A stretch of 64,000 nucleotides of DNA from JBIQKZ01 sp044464765. Lineage in GTDB: Bacteria > Pseudomonadota > Gammaproteobacteria > Burkholderiales > Burkholderiaceae_B. A model generated the notes under the pieces. It was not told the origin of the DNA. It saw nothing but the letters and a program-made list of their open reading frames with translations, and did not search any database. A program made the translations under genes and the position numbers. The stretch spans positions 62,001 to 126,000 of the forward strand of contig JBIQKZ010000010.1 in the NCBI GenBank assembly GCA_044464765.1, read 5' to 3'. Shown one piece after another: positions 1 to 8,690 of the stretch (position 1 is its first letter; the number at the start of each line of letters is the position of its first letter).

Positions 1-30
1 TGCCGGGGTCCTGCGACCCTGGCGCCCAAG

Positions 31-68
31 GCAAAACCCCTGTCGGCAAGTGCGGGCAGGGGTTTTGC
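31..68 (+). terminator. Likely terminator of the gene upstream of the window
   Basis: A perfect 12-bp inverted repeat (GCAAAACCCCTG at 31-42 with CAGGGGTTTTGC at 57-68) encloses a 14-nt loop. The T-rich right arm is followed by a short T stretch. It fits a rho-independent terminator of the preceding gene, which lies outside the window; rplY often precedes pth in related bacteria. The remaining bases up to the pth start show no convincing gene or promoter. Confidence 0.6.
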
Positions 69-176
69 TTTACCATGATCCGCAGTGCGCGCAGGCTTGA
101 TGCCCAACGTTATGGCGGGCGTCGCCACGCCTTATCCATGGTTGCGTTTTCTTGACACGACCTTAAGACAGTAGAC

Positions 177-773
177 ATGAAACCACCGATTCGTTTAATC
201 ATCGGGCTGGGTAATCCGGGCCCTGAGTACGAAGCCACGCGTCACAACGCCGGTTTCTGGGTGGCCGACCACCTGGCCGATGACCTGCATGCCAACTTTA
301 CCCTGGAAAAGGCATTCTCGGCCTGGGTTGCAAAAGGCAGGTTCGACGGTGAAGCCGTTGTGCTGGCCAAGCCAACCACCTTCATGAACCGGTCGGGCCA
401 GGCCGCCGGCGCGCTTATGCGCTTCTACAAGCTGACGCCGCAGCAGGTTCTGGTCATCCACGATGAACTGGACCTTATGCCCGGCCAAGCCAAGTTGAAG
501 AAGGGCGGTGGGCATGCAGGCCATAATGGGCTGCGCGACATACAGTCGGTTTTTGGCAGCCCCGACTTCTGGCGTCTGCGCATCGGTATCGGCCATCCGC
601 GCACGCTGGGCCTGGCCCAGGAGGTGGTGGGTTTCGTGCTGAATCCACCGCGCCGCGACGAGCTGTCCGAGATAGAAAAAGTAATCGACCGCTGTCGGGC
701 CATTACGCCGTCCTTGCTGCAGGGGCAGTACGATCGGGCCACCGAGCAACTGCACGGGGGGAATAGTGGCTAA
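177..773 (+). CDS. pth: Peptidyl-tRNA hydrolase
   Basis: Pth cleaves the ester bond of peptidyl-tRNAs that drop off ribosomes and recycles the tRNA in the cytoplasm. The 198-residue length is normal for bacterial Pth. Visible signatures are the N-terminal GLGNPGPEY segment, HNAGF with the catalytic histidine at residue 23, TTFMNRSG with the substrate-binding Asn 71, HDELDL with the supporting Asp 96, and GGGHAGHNGLRD with Asn 117. The stop codon overlaps the GTG start of the next gene by a few bases, so the two are probably co-translated. Confidence 0.97.
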   Translation: MKPPIRLIIGLGNPGPEYEATRHNAGFWVADHLADDLHANFTLEKAFSAWVAKGRFDGEAVVLAKPTTFMNRSGQAAGALMRFYKLTPQQVLVIHDELDLMPGQAKLKKGGGHAGHNGLRDIQSVFGSPDFWRLRIGIGHPRTLGLAQEVVGFVLNPPRRDELSEIEKVIDRCRAITPSLLQGQYDRATEQLHGGNSG

Positions 774-1527
774 GGCAGCGGTGGGCGCACGTTTTGGCGT
801 CGAGCTCAAGGACTTTCTGCGCTTCGTACGCGCACCCGGGCTGAATCCGCGCTTGCCTGGCCGGGAGGCTGCCAATGGATGGTGGCAAGACTGGTTCCCG
901 ACGCTATCGCTTGGCCGGTTGCTGCAATGGGCTTTCCTGTTGTGGGCGATCAACCTGGTGTTTCTGGGGCCTATCGCCGTTGCGGCCGCCGGAGCCGGCG
1001 GCGCCGTGCATCGTCTGGATATCCATAACATCCCCTGGCTGCAGGCCTTGTTATGGGCGCCGGTGGTTGAAGAACTTGTTTTCCGCCATGGCTTGAGAAA
1101 GCCGGGTATGGTTTGGTGGCTGGCGCCTTTGACGGCGGTGGCGCTGGTCAGCGGGCCGCAATGGTGGGCTGTGGCGCTGGTGGGCCTGGTCCTGCTCTTC
1201 GGCTGGTATCTGGGGTCAGTGTCGCGTACACCCGTCCGCTGGCGCTGGCGGCGGATCTACGTGGGCAATTTTCCATGGGTGCTGCATTTCTCGTGTTTGT
1301 TGTTTGCCGCCATGCACCTGTATAACTTCTCGTTGAATCAGATGCCTTACTGGTTGATGCCATTATTGGTCCTGCCGCAGTGGGTTACGGGGTTGGTGCT
1401 GGCGTGGCTGAGGGTGCGGCGCGGCATTGGCGCCGCCATCCTGTTGCACGGAATTTTCAATGGCGGGCCGCTCTTGGTGGTGTGGCTGGTGCTGAACACC
1501 GTAGGCGATTTGCCCGGAGCGCTGTAG
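766..1527 (+). CDS. CPBP-family intramembrane protease (Abi/CAAX-like)
   Basis: This 253-residue protein has several hydrophobic segments and the three motifs of the CPBP (CAAX protease and bacteriocin-processing) family: EELVFR (Glu 102, Glu 103, Arg 107), FAAMH (Phe 180, His 184) and HGIFN (His 228, Asn 232). Members are membrane-embedded endopeptidases, but most bacterial ones have no known substrate. The start is GTG, overlapping the end of pth and preceded by a G-rich ribosome-binding site. Family assignment is firm; the physiological role is unknown. Confidence 0.85.
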   Translation: MAKAAVGARFGVELKDFLRFVRAPGLNPRLPGREAANGWWQDWFPTLSLGRLLQWAFLLWAINLVFLGPIAVAAAGAGGAVHRLDIHNIPWLQALLWAPVVEELVFRHGLRKPGMVWWLAPLTAVALVSGPQWWAVALVGLVLLFGWYLGSVSRTPVRWRWRRIYVGNFPWVLHFSCLLFAAMHLYNFSLNQMPYWLMPLLVLPQWVTGLVLAWLRVRRGIGAAILLHGIFNGGPLLVVWLVLNTVGDLPGAL

Positions 1528-1604
1528 TTCCGTTGTTTGAAAATGGAATACCATAGCTTTCTTCTTTATTTTTATTGTGCTGTAGCTTAATTTTCAGGAT
1601 AGAC

Positions 1605-2696
1605 ATGGCTTTGCAATGCGGCATCGTTGGCCTTCCCAACGTCGGTAAATCTACTCTTTTCAATGCGCTGACCAAAGCGGGCATTGCGGCGGAAAACTAC
1701 CCCTTCTGCACGATTGAACCTAACGTGGGCGTGGTCGAGGTTCCCGATCCCCGCCTTGCCGCGCTGGCGCAAATCGTCAAGCCCGAACGCGTGCTGCCCG
1801 CCGTGGTCGAGTTCGTGGACATCGCCGGCCTGGTGGCCGGGGCCTCCAAGGGCGAAGGCCTGGGCAACCAGTTCCTGGCCAATATCCGCGAAACCGATGC
1901 TATTGTCCACGTCGTGCGCTGCTTCGACGACGAAAACGTCGTTCACGTGGCGGGTCGCATCGATCCTGTTTCTGACATTGAAGTCATCAACACCGAGCTG
2001 GCCTTGGCGGACCTTGCCAGCGCCGAGAAAGCTCTGCAGCGCAATCAAAAGACCGCACGCGCTGGCGACAAGGAAGCCATCAAGATGGTGGCATTGCTTG
2101 AAAAAATCATTCCCGTCCTTAACGAGGCGCGACCGATCCGCTCGCTTTCACTCGACGATGACGAGCTGGCCTTGTTGAAACCGTTCTGCTTCATCACGGC
2201 CAAGCGCAGCATGTATATCGCCAACGTCATGGAAGGCGGTTTCACCGACAACCCGCACCTGCAGGCTGTGCAGGACTACGCCAAGGCCGAGAACGCGCCG
2301 GTGGTGGCCGTTTGCGCCGCTGTCGAATCGGAAATCGCCGAACTTGACGACGAAGATAAAAGCGTCTTCCTGGCCGATATGGGCATGGACGAACCCGGCC
2401 TGGATCGGGTGATCCGGGCGGCCTATTCCCTGTTGGGCCTGCAAACCTACTTTACCGCTGGCGTCAAGGAAGTGCGCGCCTGGACCATCCGCATCGGCGA
2501 CACCGCGCCCCAGGCCGCCGGCGTCATCCACACCGATTTCGAACGCGGCTTCATTCGCGCCCAAACCATCGCCTACGACGACTTCATCGCCTGCAAAGGC
2601 GAGCAGGGCGCCAAGGAGGCGGGAAAAATGCGGGCTGAAGGCAAGGAGTACGTGGTGAAAGACGGGGATGTACTGAACTTTTTGTTTAACGTCTAA
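1605..2696 (+). CDS. ychF: Redox-regulated ATPase YchF (Obg-related)
   Basis: YchF is a universally conserved TRAFAC-class P-loop protein that prefers ATP over GTP and associates with ribosomes. The 363-residue protein has the P-loop GLPNVGKST at residues 9-17, the VDIAGLV switch II segment followed by GASKGEGLGNQF, and a C-terminal TGS-like domain ending in DGDVLNFLFNV. An in-frame start 30 bases upstream exists, but the ATG used here begins with the family's usual MALQCGIVGLPNVGK and follows AGGATAGAC. There is no gene between it and the island integrase. Confidence 0.96.
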   Translation: MALQCGIVGLPNVGKSTLFNALTKAGIAAENYPFCTIEPNVGVVEVPDPRLAALAQIVKPERVLPAVVEFVDIAGLVAGASKGEGLGNQFLANIRETDAIVHVVRCFDDENVVHVAGRIDPVSDIEVINTELALADLASAEKALQRNQKTARAGDKEAIKMVALLEKIIPVLNEARPIRSLSLDDDELALLKPFCFITAKRSMYIANVMEGGFTDNPHLQAVQDYAKAENAPVVAVCAAVESEIAELDDEDKSVFLADMGMDEPGLDRVIRAAYSLLGLQTYFTAGVKEVRAWTIRIGDTAPQAAGVIHTDFERGFIRAQTIAYDDFIACKGEQGAKEAGKMRAEGKEYVVKDGDVLNFLFNV

Positions 2697-2775
2697 CGAA
2701 TTTTGCTGGATCTCGGTGGCGTTCAGTAGCGCTTGGTGGACGGATTGACCCTTTTTAAATCAATGGGTTGCAGAA

Positions 2776-2789
2776 ACAATACGGTCTGC
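2776..2789 (+). repeat. Candidate left attachment-site core
   Basis: ACAATACGGTCTGC here matches ACAATGCGGTCTGC at 21001-21014 in 13 of 14 positions and the same orientation. Both lie outside or beside the GGGGGTAC clusters at the two ends of the island. This could be an att-core remnant, but 14 bases with a mismatch could also be chance. Confidence 0.25.
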
Positions 2790-2826
2790 TGAGCGTTCCT
2801 ATTGTTCATCGAGGTCTGAAGAATTC

Positions 2827-2870
2827 GGGGGTAGCGTTGGGGGTACTCGTGTTCAACCGTGGGGGTACTT
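2827..2870 (+). repeat. Left-end GGGGGTA(C) repeat cluster (putative integrase arm sites)
   Basis: Three direct copies of GGGGGTA lie at 2827-2833, 2839-2845 and 2861-2867. Their starts are spaced 12 and 22 bases, close to one and two helical turns. They sit directly upstream of the P4-type integrase gene. The same motif recurs at 21081-21112, the other end of the island. Phased identical sites at both ends fit recombinase arm-type or accessory binding sites, although the integration core is not resolved. Confidence 0.55.
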
Positions 2871-2891
2871 TCCCCGCAGTGGAGTCCAACG

Positions 2892-4103
2892 ATGCCCGAA
2901 AACCTACTCACCGACCTCAAGGTCAGGTCGGCCAAATCGACTGATCGAGATTGGAAACTTTCAGACGGCGGGGGCTTGTTCCTGCTGGTCAAGCCCGCCG
3001 GCGGCAAGCTCTGGCGGTGGAAGTACCGCCTGCAAGGCAAGGAGAACCTCTTTGCCATTGGCGGCTTTCCCCAAGTAAGCCTTGCAGAGGCGCGCGCGGC
3101 CCGGGAGAAGGCCCGCGCCCTGGTCAAGCAAGGCATCCATCCTGCCCATGAGCGGCAGCAGGTCAAGCAGCGCAACCTGGAAGCGCTGGAGGAGCGCAAG
3201 CGCGCCCGCGAAAGCTCGTTCGCCAAGGTGGCGCAGGCTTACCTGGCGGAGATCAAGCCTGTCTTTGCGCTCAGTTCCTACCGCACGAAAGAATCCCGCA
3301 TCAGGAAGTACCTGTCGCCTAAGTTCGACGGGATGCCGATGTGCGATATCGGCGTGAAGCAGATTCGCCCGCTGCTGGAGGAATGCAAGGCTCATGGCGC
3401 GTGGGCGGCCATCCATGTCAAAGGTGATCTTTCGGCGATCTTTGAGTTTGCGGTGGTGCGGGGGCTGGTCGAGGCAAATCCAATTCCCAGCCTGCGCGGG
3501 CTGCTGCGCGTGCCGTTCAGCGAGAGCAAGGCGGCGATGACGCGAGAGCAAATCCAGAAGTTCTATCAGGAGTTGCGCGGCTACCGGGGCTATCCGGAAA
3601 CTTCGTTGTGCCTGCGGCTGATTGCGCTGACCGCCTGCCGTCCAGGGGAAGCGGCGGATGCCGAATGGGACGAGTTCGACTTTGAGGATGCGCTGTGGCG
3701 TCGGCCTGCGGCGAAGATGAAAGCGCGACGTGACCATGTCAGCCCGTTGTCCACGCAGGCCATAGCGGTGCTGAAGGATTTGCAGTGCATCACGGGCGGT
3801 GGCCGCTATCTGTTCCCACACCGGAGCGGCAAGGGCTTCACTACGCCCAACCGGCTCACCTACGCAATGCGTGACATGAACCTGGGCCGGGGCACGACGC
3901 CGCATTGCTGGCGGACAACCTTTTCGACCTGGGCCAATGAGAACGGATACCGGCCTGATGCAATCGAGCGGCAGCTGGCCCACGTGGAAAGCAACAAGGC
4001 TCGGGCGACCTACAACAAGGCGCTGCTGCTGGATCAGAGAAGGACGCTGTTGCAGGACTGGGCGGACTACCTGAGTGCTGCGGAGGGCAGCGGCACCGCA
4101 TAG
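2892..4103 (+). CDS. P4-type tyrosine site-specific integrase (DUF4102 N-terminus)
   Basis: This protein is predicted to integrate and excise the island. It has 403 residues from the ATG that follows GGAG with 7-base spacing; an upstream in-frame start without a good ribosome-binding site is less likely. The N-terminal DUF4102 region includes LSDGGGLFLLVKPAGGKLW and FAIGGFPQVSLAEAR. The catalytic domain shows Arg near residue 250 (TACRPGEA), HCWR near 337, LAHVES near 363 and the nucleophile Tyr near 374 (TYNKA). All core catalytic positions are present, so it looks functional. No tRNA gene is visible beside it, unlike many P4-type integrases. Confidence 0.93.
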   Translation: MPENLLTDLKVRSAKSTDRDWKLSDGGGLFLLVKPAGGKLWRWKYRLQGKENLFAIGGFPQVSLAEARAAREKARALVKQGIHPAHERQQVKQRNLEALEERKRARESSFAKVAQAYLAEIKPVFALSSYRTKESRIRKYLSPKFDGMPMCDIGVKQIRPLLEECKAHGAWAAIHVKGDLSAIFEFAVVRGLVEANPIPSLRGLLRVPFSESKAAMTREQIQKFYQELRGYRGYPETSLCLRLIALTACRPGEAADAEWDEFDFEDALWRRPAAKMKARRDHVSPLSTQAIAVLKDLQCITGGGRYLFPHRSGKGFTTPNRLTYAMRDMNLGRGTTPHCWRTTFSTWANENGYRPDAIERQLAHVESNKARATYNKALLLDQRRTLLQDWADYLSAAEGSGTA

Positions 4104-4234
4104 AGACGATTTGGCCGGTTGTTACAGAGCGAGTGAGCAAGGGTGGGTGGCCTTTTCCTTTTCTGGATAGGGCCGTTGCCCCTTGGGTGTCGTTCCCTTG
4201 CCATTTGCCTGTGCCTAAGGATGGGCGCAGGAAA

Positions 4235-4283
4235 TGGGGTAGTCACTTTGGGGTATTGAGGTAATTTTTATTGGATTACCCCA
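4235..4283 (+). promoter_or_regulatory. TGGGGTA repeat cluster upstream of the island regulator
   Basis: TGGGGTA occurs at 4235-4241 and 4249-4255 (14 bases apart) and inverted as TACCCCA at 4277-4283. Within it GGTAAT and ATTACC form a further short inverted repeat. The cluster lies in the 270-base gap between integrase and regulator, where no gene is visible. It may be an operator for the regulator or hsd promoter. The motif is one G shorter than the end repeats of the island, so a recombination role is also possible. Confidence 0.35.
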
Positions 4284-4372
4284 TTTTGTGTCGCCGTATC
4301 AAGGTTTCCCTCGTTGTTCGGTAATGCTTATCAGTGGGTGATATTATTGTAAGTCAACGTGTCTTTGGACTT

Positions 4373-4696
4373 ATGCGTATGAAACGCTGCATTGTCGGTG
4401 TTCGGCAACTGGATCGTCCGCCCCAGCAGGGCGGCGAGGTTCCCAGCATCTGGTTCCCATCCTTGGCGTCGCTGGCCGCCGTGCTATCGGATGACAACCG
4501 CCGTCTGCTGCACCTGATCCACAACAAGCAGCCTAAGTCTTTGACGGAACTGGCTGAGCTCAGCGGCCGCAAGGTGCCAAACCTGTCTCGCACTCTGAAG
4601 ACGATGGCCGATTACGGACTGGTTTCACTGCAACGCAATGTTCGCGATGTTCAGCCGACTGCGTTAGCAACCGAATTTCTGGTTGTGTTGGATTGA
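4373..4696 (+). CDS. HVO_A0114-like winged-helix DNA-binding protein
   Basis: The C-terminal half reads as a MarR/ArsR-like winged helix (LTELAELSGRKVPNLSRTLKTM followed by a wing around YGLVSLQRN), as in the HVO_A0114 family of putative regulators. Starts at 4334 (GTG), 4373 (ATG) and 4379 (ATG) are all possible; 4373 gives about 107 residues. Relatives are often antitoxins of TumE-type toxins, but no toxin gene is visible upstream. It stands immediately before the restriction operon in the same direction, so control of that operon is a reasonable inference. The exact start and partner are uncertain. Confidence 0.7.
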   Translation: MRMKRCIVGVRQLDRPPQQGGEVPSIWFPSLASLAAVLSDDNRRLLHLIHNKQPKSLTELAELSGRKVPNLSRTLKTMADYGLVSLQRNVRDVQPTALATEFLVVLD

Positions 4697-4701
4697 GTGT
4701 C

Positions 4702-4815
4702 ATGGACGAAGAGGATGACGTCGCTACACAGCTACAAGATCGCGCGTCGAACACCGAACGACAGGCAGGAATAATGGGGAAAAGCAGCATGGAAGGAACT
4801 ACATCCTATGAATAA
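4702..4815 (+). CDS. Possible 37-residue leader ORF before hsdR
   Basis: A short frame begins with ATG GAC GAA GAG and ends in TAA, overlapping the hsdR start codon (ATGAATAA) in another frame. The predicted peptide starts MDEEDDVATQ and has no recognised domain. Its stop-start overlap with hsdR would permit translational coupling. It has no strong ribosome-binding site and could be simple non-coding leader, so this is a weak call. Confidence 0.25.
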   Translation: MDEEDDVATQLQDRASNTERQAGIMGKSSMEGTTSYE

Positions 4816-7186
4816 GCAGGCGCTCAGCGAACGCGACATCTGCACCAAGTTCATCACGCCGGCTCTGGAAAAATCCGGATGGGATGTTCTGACCCAGGTG
4901 CGAGAAGAGTTCCTGCTGACCAAGGGGCGCATCATCGTGCGCGGCAAACTGCACACACGTGGTCAGCACAAGCGCGCCGACTATGTGCTGTTCCACAAGC
5001 CCAACCTGCCCATTGCCGTCATCGAAGCCAAGGACAACAAGCATGCCATCGGCTCGGGCATGCAACAGGCCCTCGGCTATGCCGAAATGCTGCAAGTGCC
5101 TTTCGTATTCAGCAGCAATGGAGATGGCTTCCTGTTCCACAACAAGATCGCCAAGGACGGTGTGATCGAGCGCGAACTGAGCCTGGATGAGTTCCCCAGT
5201 GCCGATACGCTGTGGCAATGGTGGGCAGAGCATCAGGGGTTGAGCACGCAGCAACAGGCCCTAGTCGCCCAGGACTACTACAGCGATGGCGGCAACAAGA
5301 CTCCCCGTTACTACCAGTTGCTCGCCATCAACAAGACCATCGAGGCGATTGCCAAAGAGCAGAAGCGCATTCTGCTGGTGATGGCCACGGGCACAGGCAA
5401 GACTTATACCGCCTTCCAGATCATCTGGCGGTTGTGGAAGTCGCGTGCCAAGAAACGCATTCTGTTCCTTGCGGACCGCAACATCCTGGTCGATCAGACC
5501 ATGACCAACGACTTCAAGCCGTTCGGCGCAGCGATGACCAAGATCCAGAAGCGGCAGGCCAACAAGTCGTATGAGATCTATCTGTCGCTTTACCAGGCCG
5601 TCACCGGTAACGAAGAAGAACGGAATATCTACAAGCAGTTCAGCCCGGAATTCTTCGATCTGATCGTGATCGACGAATGCCACCGAGGCAGCGCTGCCGA
5701 AGATTCGGCCTGGCGCGAGATCCTGACATATTTCCATTCCGCCACACAGATTGGCCTGACCGCTACGCCCAAGGAAACCAAGGACGTTTCCAACATCGAC
5801 TACTTCGGCGAGCCCATCTACACCTACTCGCTACGCCAGGGCATAGACGATGGCTTTCTCGCACCCTACAAGGTGGTGCGCATCGACCTGGACAAAGACC
5901 TGACCGGCTGGCGTCCCGACAAGGGCATGCTCGACAAGCACGGCAACGAGATCGAAGACCGCATCTACAACCAGCGTGATTTTGACAAGACGCTGGTACT
6001 GGAACAGCGTACGCACGTGGTGGCGCGCAAGATCAGTGAATACCTGAAAGCCAGCAACCGCTTCGACAAGACCATCGTCTTCTGCGACAACATCGACCAT
6101 GCCGAACGCATGCGCCAGGCGCTGGTCAACGAAAACGCCGACCTGGTGGCGCAGAACCACCGCTATGTCGTGCGCATCACCGGCGACAACGAAGAAGGCA
6201 AGATGGAGTTGGACAACTTCATCTTCCCGGAAAGCAAATACCCCGTCATCGCGACCACTTCCAAGCTGATGACCACGGGCGTCGATGCCCAGACCTGCAA
6301 GCTCATCGTGCTGGATCAGCGCATCCAGTCCATGACTGAATTCAAGCAGATCATCGGTCGCGGAACGCGCATCAACGAAGACTTCGACAAGTACTGGTTC
6401 ACCATCCTCGATTTCAAGAAAGCGACCGAGCTTTTTGCTGATCCGGCTTTCGACGGCGATCCCGTGCAAATTTATGAGCCAGGCCCCGGCGAGCCACCGC
6501 TTCCTCCAGATGAAGAAGATGGGGAGGCGTCGCCTGACGATGAATTCACCTATCCCACGCCGGACGACAACCCCACGTCCCCCGAACCGCTGCCAGGCGA
6601 GGAGGGCAGCAACGTGCGCCGTTACGTTGTCGCCAACGTCGAGATCAAGGTGGTGGCCGAGCGGGTGCAGTACTTCGACGCCAACGGCAAACTGATCACC
6701 GAGTCCCTGAAGGACTACACCCGCAACACCCTGGCCAAGGAGTTCGCGTCGCTCGACGATTTCCTGCGCCATTGGAGCAAGGTCGAGAAGAAGCAGGCCA
6801 TCATCGACGAGCTGGCCCATCAAGGCATCTTCTTCGAGGCTTTGGCCGACGAGGTGGACAAGCAAGCCGGCAAGGATTTCGACCCTTTCGATCTGCTGTG
6901 CCACGTGGCCTGGGATCAACCCCCACTCACGCGCAAGGAGCGGGCCGAGCAGGTCAAGAAGCGCCATTACTTCGCCAAGTACGGCGAGCAGGCGCAGAAG
7001 GTGCTCGAAGCCCTGCTCGACAAGTATGCCGACGAAGGCGTGGCAGCCATCGAGGAAACGCAAATCCTCGCCATCGCCCCCTTCAACCGCCTGGGCACAC
7101 CGATCGAACTGGTGCGTGCCTTTGGCGGCAAGACCCAATACCAACAGGCCGTGGGCGAGCTCGAACGAGAGCTCTACCGTGCCTGA
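4808..7186 (+). CDS. hsdR: Type I restriction enzyme R subunit (EcoEI-like)
   Basis: HsdR supplies DNA translocation and cleavage in the type I R-M complex. This 792-residue protein has an N-terminal PD-(D/E)XK nuclease with ADYVLF and the IEAK motif near residues 72-75. The superfamily 2 translocase follows: Walker A ATGTGKT near 193-199, DECH near 288-291, motif III LTATP, and IGRGTRI (motif VI). The C-terminal third matches the EcoEI-type HsdR tail. An AAGGAA ribosome-binding site precedes the ATG. A proline- and acid-rich linker lies around residues 555-600. All catalytic motifs are intact. Confidence 0.95.
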   Translation: MNKQALSERDICTKFITPALEKSGWDVLTQVREEFLLTKGRIIVRGKLHTRGQHKRADYVLFHKPNLPIAVIEAKDNKHAIGSGMQQALGYAEMLQVPFVFSSNGDGFLFHNKIAKDGVIERELSLDEFPSADTLWQWWAEHQGLSTQQQALVAQDYYSDGGNKTPRYYQLLAINKTIEAIAKEQKRILLVMATGTGKTYTAFQIIWRLWKSRAKKRILFLADRNILVDQTMTNDFKPFGAAMTKIQKRQANKSYEIYLSLYQAVTGNEEERNIYKQFSPEFFDLIVIDECHRGSAAEDSAWREILTYFHSATQIGLTATPKETKDVSNIDYFGEPIYTYSLRQGIDDGFLAPYKVVRIDLDKDLTGWRPDKGMLDKHGNEIEDRIYNQRDFDKTLVLEQRTHVVARKISEYLKASNRFDKTIVFCDNIDHAERMRQALVNENADLVAQNHRYVVRITGDNEEGKMELDNFIFPESKYPVIATTSKLMTTGVDAQTCKLIVLDQRIQSMTEFKQIIGRGTRINEDFDKYWFTILDFKKATELFADPAFDGDPVQIYEPGPGEPPLPPDEEDGEASPDDEFTYPTPDDNPTSPEPLPGEEGSNVRRYVVANVEIKVVAERVQYFDANGKLITESLKDYTRNTLAKEFASLDDFLRHWSKVEKKQAIIDELAHQGIFFEALADEVDKQAGKDFDPFDLLCHVAWDQPPLTRKERAEQVKKRHYFAKYGEQAQKVLEALLDKYADEGVAAIEETQILAIAPFNRLGTPIELVRAFGGKTQYQQAVGELERELYRA

Positions 7187-7211
7187 CCAGAACTAGACCC
7201 AGGAATTATTC

Positions 7212-8690
7212 ATGTCACTTGCAACTCTCATCAAAGCCATCCAGGACATCATGCGCAAGGATGTCGGCGTCGACGGCGATGCCCAGCGCATCAGCCAGAT
7301 CTGCTGGCTGTTGTTCCTGAAGATCTTCGACGACAAGGAACAGGAGTGGGAACTGACCCAGTCCAGCTACCGTTCGCCACTGCAAAGCCGCTTTCGCTGG
7401 AGCAGCTGGGCCAAAGATCCGGAAGGCATGACCGGCGAAGAGCTGATCGACTTCGTCAACAACGACCTCTTTCCTTCCTTGAAACAGCTTGCCACCAAGG
7501 CGGGCGTGTCCGCGCAAGGCCGGGTGATCGGCTCGGTGTTCGAGGATGCCTACAACTACATGAAGTCCGGCACGCTGCTGCGCCAGGTGATCAACACCAT
7601 CGAAGAAGACGTGGATTTCAACTCGTCCAGTGACCGGCACCTGTTCAACGATATCTACGAGAAAATCCTCGCCGACCTGCAGTCGGCCGGCAACGCGGGC
7701 GAGTACTACACGCCGCGTGCGGTCACGCAGTTCATGGTCGATATCCTCGACCCGAAACTCGGCGAGAGCATCCTCGACCCGGCCTGCGGCACGGGCGGCT
7801 TCCTGACTTGCGCCATCGAGCACCTCAGAAAGCAGGTCAAGACGCCAGATGACAACCGGCTGCTGCAAGAGAACATCCACGGCGTCGAGAAGAAGCCCCT
7901 GCCGCACATGCTGGCCATGACCAACATGATGCTGCACGGCATCGACGTGCCTACCCGGATCCGCCACGACAACACGCTTTCCCGCCCCTTCAAGGACTAT
8001 GGCCCACGCGACCGGGTGGACATCATCATCACCAACCCGCCATTCGGTGGCATGGAAGAGGATGGCATCGAGAAGAATTTCCTCGCCAAGCACCAGACCC
8101 GTGAGACCGCCGATCTGTTCATGGCGTTGATCATGCACCTGCTCAGGCACGACACGGGCCGCGCCGCGGTGGTGCTGCCGGATGGCTTCCTGTTCGGCGA
8201 GGGGGTGAAAACCACGCTCAAGCGCGAACTGCTGGATGAGTTCAACCTGCACACCATCGTGCGCCTGCCCAAAGGCGTGTTCGCCCCCTACACCAGCATC
8301 GCCACCAACATCCTGTTCTTCGAGAAGGGCGGCCCGACAAAGGACGTATGGTTCTTCGAGCATCCCTACCCGGCAGGCTACAAGAGCTACTCGCGCTCCA
8401 AGCCCTTGACCATTGAGGAATTCGATCTTGAGAAAACCTGGTGGGGCGGCCCGCAGCGTAAGGGGCGCAAGACCACCGAGCATGCCTGGAAGGTCTCTGC
8501 CAAGGATCTGGCTGCTCGCAACTACAACCTGGACTGCAAGAACCCGCACGAGGTGGCTGTCGAACTGGGTGATCCGGACGAACTGATGGCCGAATACCAG
8601 GACATCACCCGCCAGTTGCAGGCTGCCCAGCAAGCGCTGAAAACCGAACTGATGGCCGCGCTCAAGGCGACCAGCGGGGGGGCGGAATGA
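7212..8690 (+). CDS. hsdM: Type I restriction enzyme M subunit (N6-adenine methyltransferase)
   Basis: HsdM methylates adenine in the target site with S-adenosylmethionine and pairs with HsdS. The 492 residues contain an HsdM N-terminal helical domain, the AdoMet-binding motif DPACGTGGF near residues 188-196, and the catalytic NPPF (ITNPPFGG) near 275. The gene lies 25 bases after hsdR with an AGGA site and overlaps the next gene by ATGA. No damage is visible. Confidence 0.96.
   Translation: MSLATLIKAIQDIMRKDVGVDGDAQRISQICWLLFLKIFDDKEQEWELTQSSYRSPLQSRFRWSSWAKDPEGMTGEELIDFVNNDLFPSLKQLATKAGVSAQGRVIGSVFEDAYNYMKSGTLLRQVINTIEEDVDFNSSSDRHLFNDIYEKILADLQSAGNAGEYYTPRAVTQFMVDILDPKLGESILDPACGTGGFLTCAIEHLRKQVKTPDDNRLLQENIHGVEKKPLPHMLAMTNMMLHGIDVPTRIRHDNTLSRPFKDYGPRDRVDIIITNPPFGGMEEDGIEKNFLAKHQTRETADLFMALIMHLLRHDTGRAAVVLPDGFLFGEGVKTTLKRELLDEFNLHTIVRLPKGVFAPYTSIATNILFFEKGGPTKDVWFFEHPYPAGYKSYSRSKPLTIEEFDLEKTWWGGPQRKGRKTTEHAWKVSAKDLAARNYNLDCKNPHEVAVELGDPDELMAEYQDITRQLQAAQQALKTELMAALKATSGGAE

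Noticed and set aside
152..176. TTGACA as -35 box of a pth promoter
   Set aside because: Only about 20 bases separate it from the ATG, leaving no room for a -10 element and leader.
2697..2891. tRNA gene as integration target of the P4-type integrase
   Set aside because: No cloverleaf or CCA-adjacent T-arm sequence could be found between ychF and the integrase, nor at the right end.
4104..4372. TumE-type toxin gene as partner of the HVO_A0114-like protein
   Set aside because: No open frame of suitable length with coding character exists between integrase and regulator.
5831..8633. Long minus-strand ORFs opposite hsdR and hsdM
   Set aside because: Antisense shadows of genes whose catalytic motifs are intact on the plus strand.
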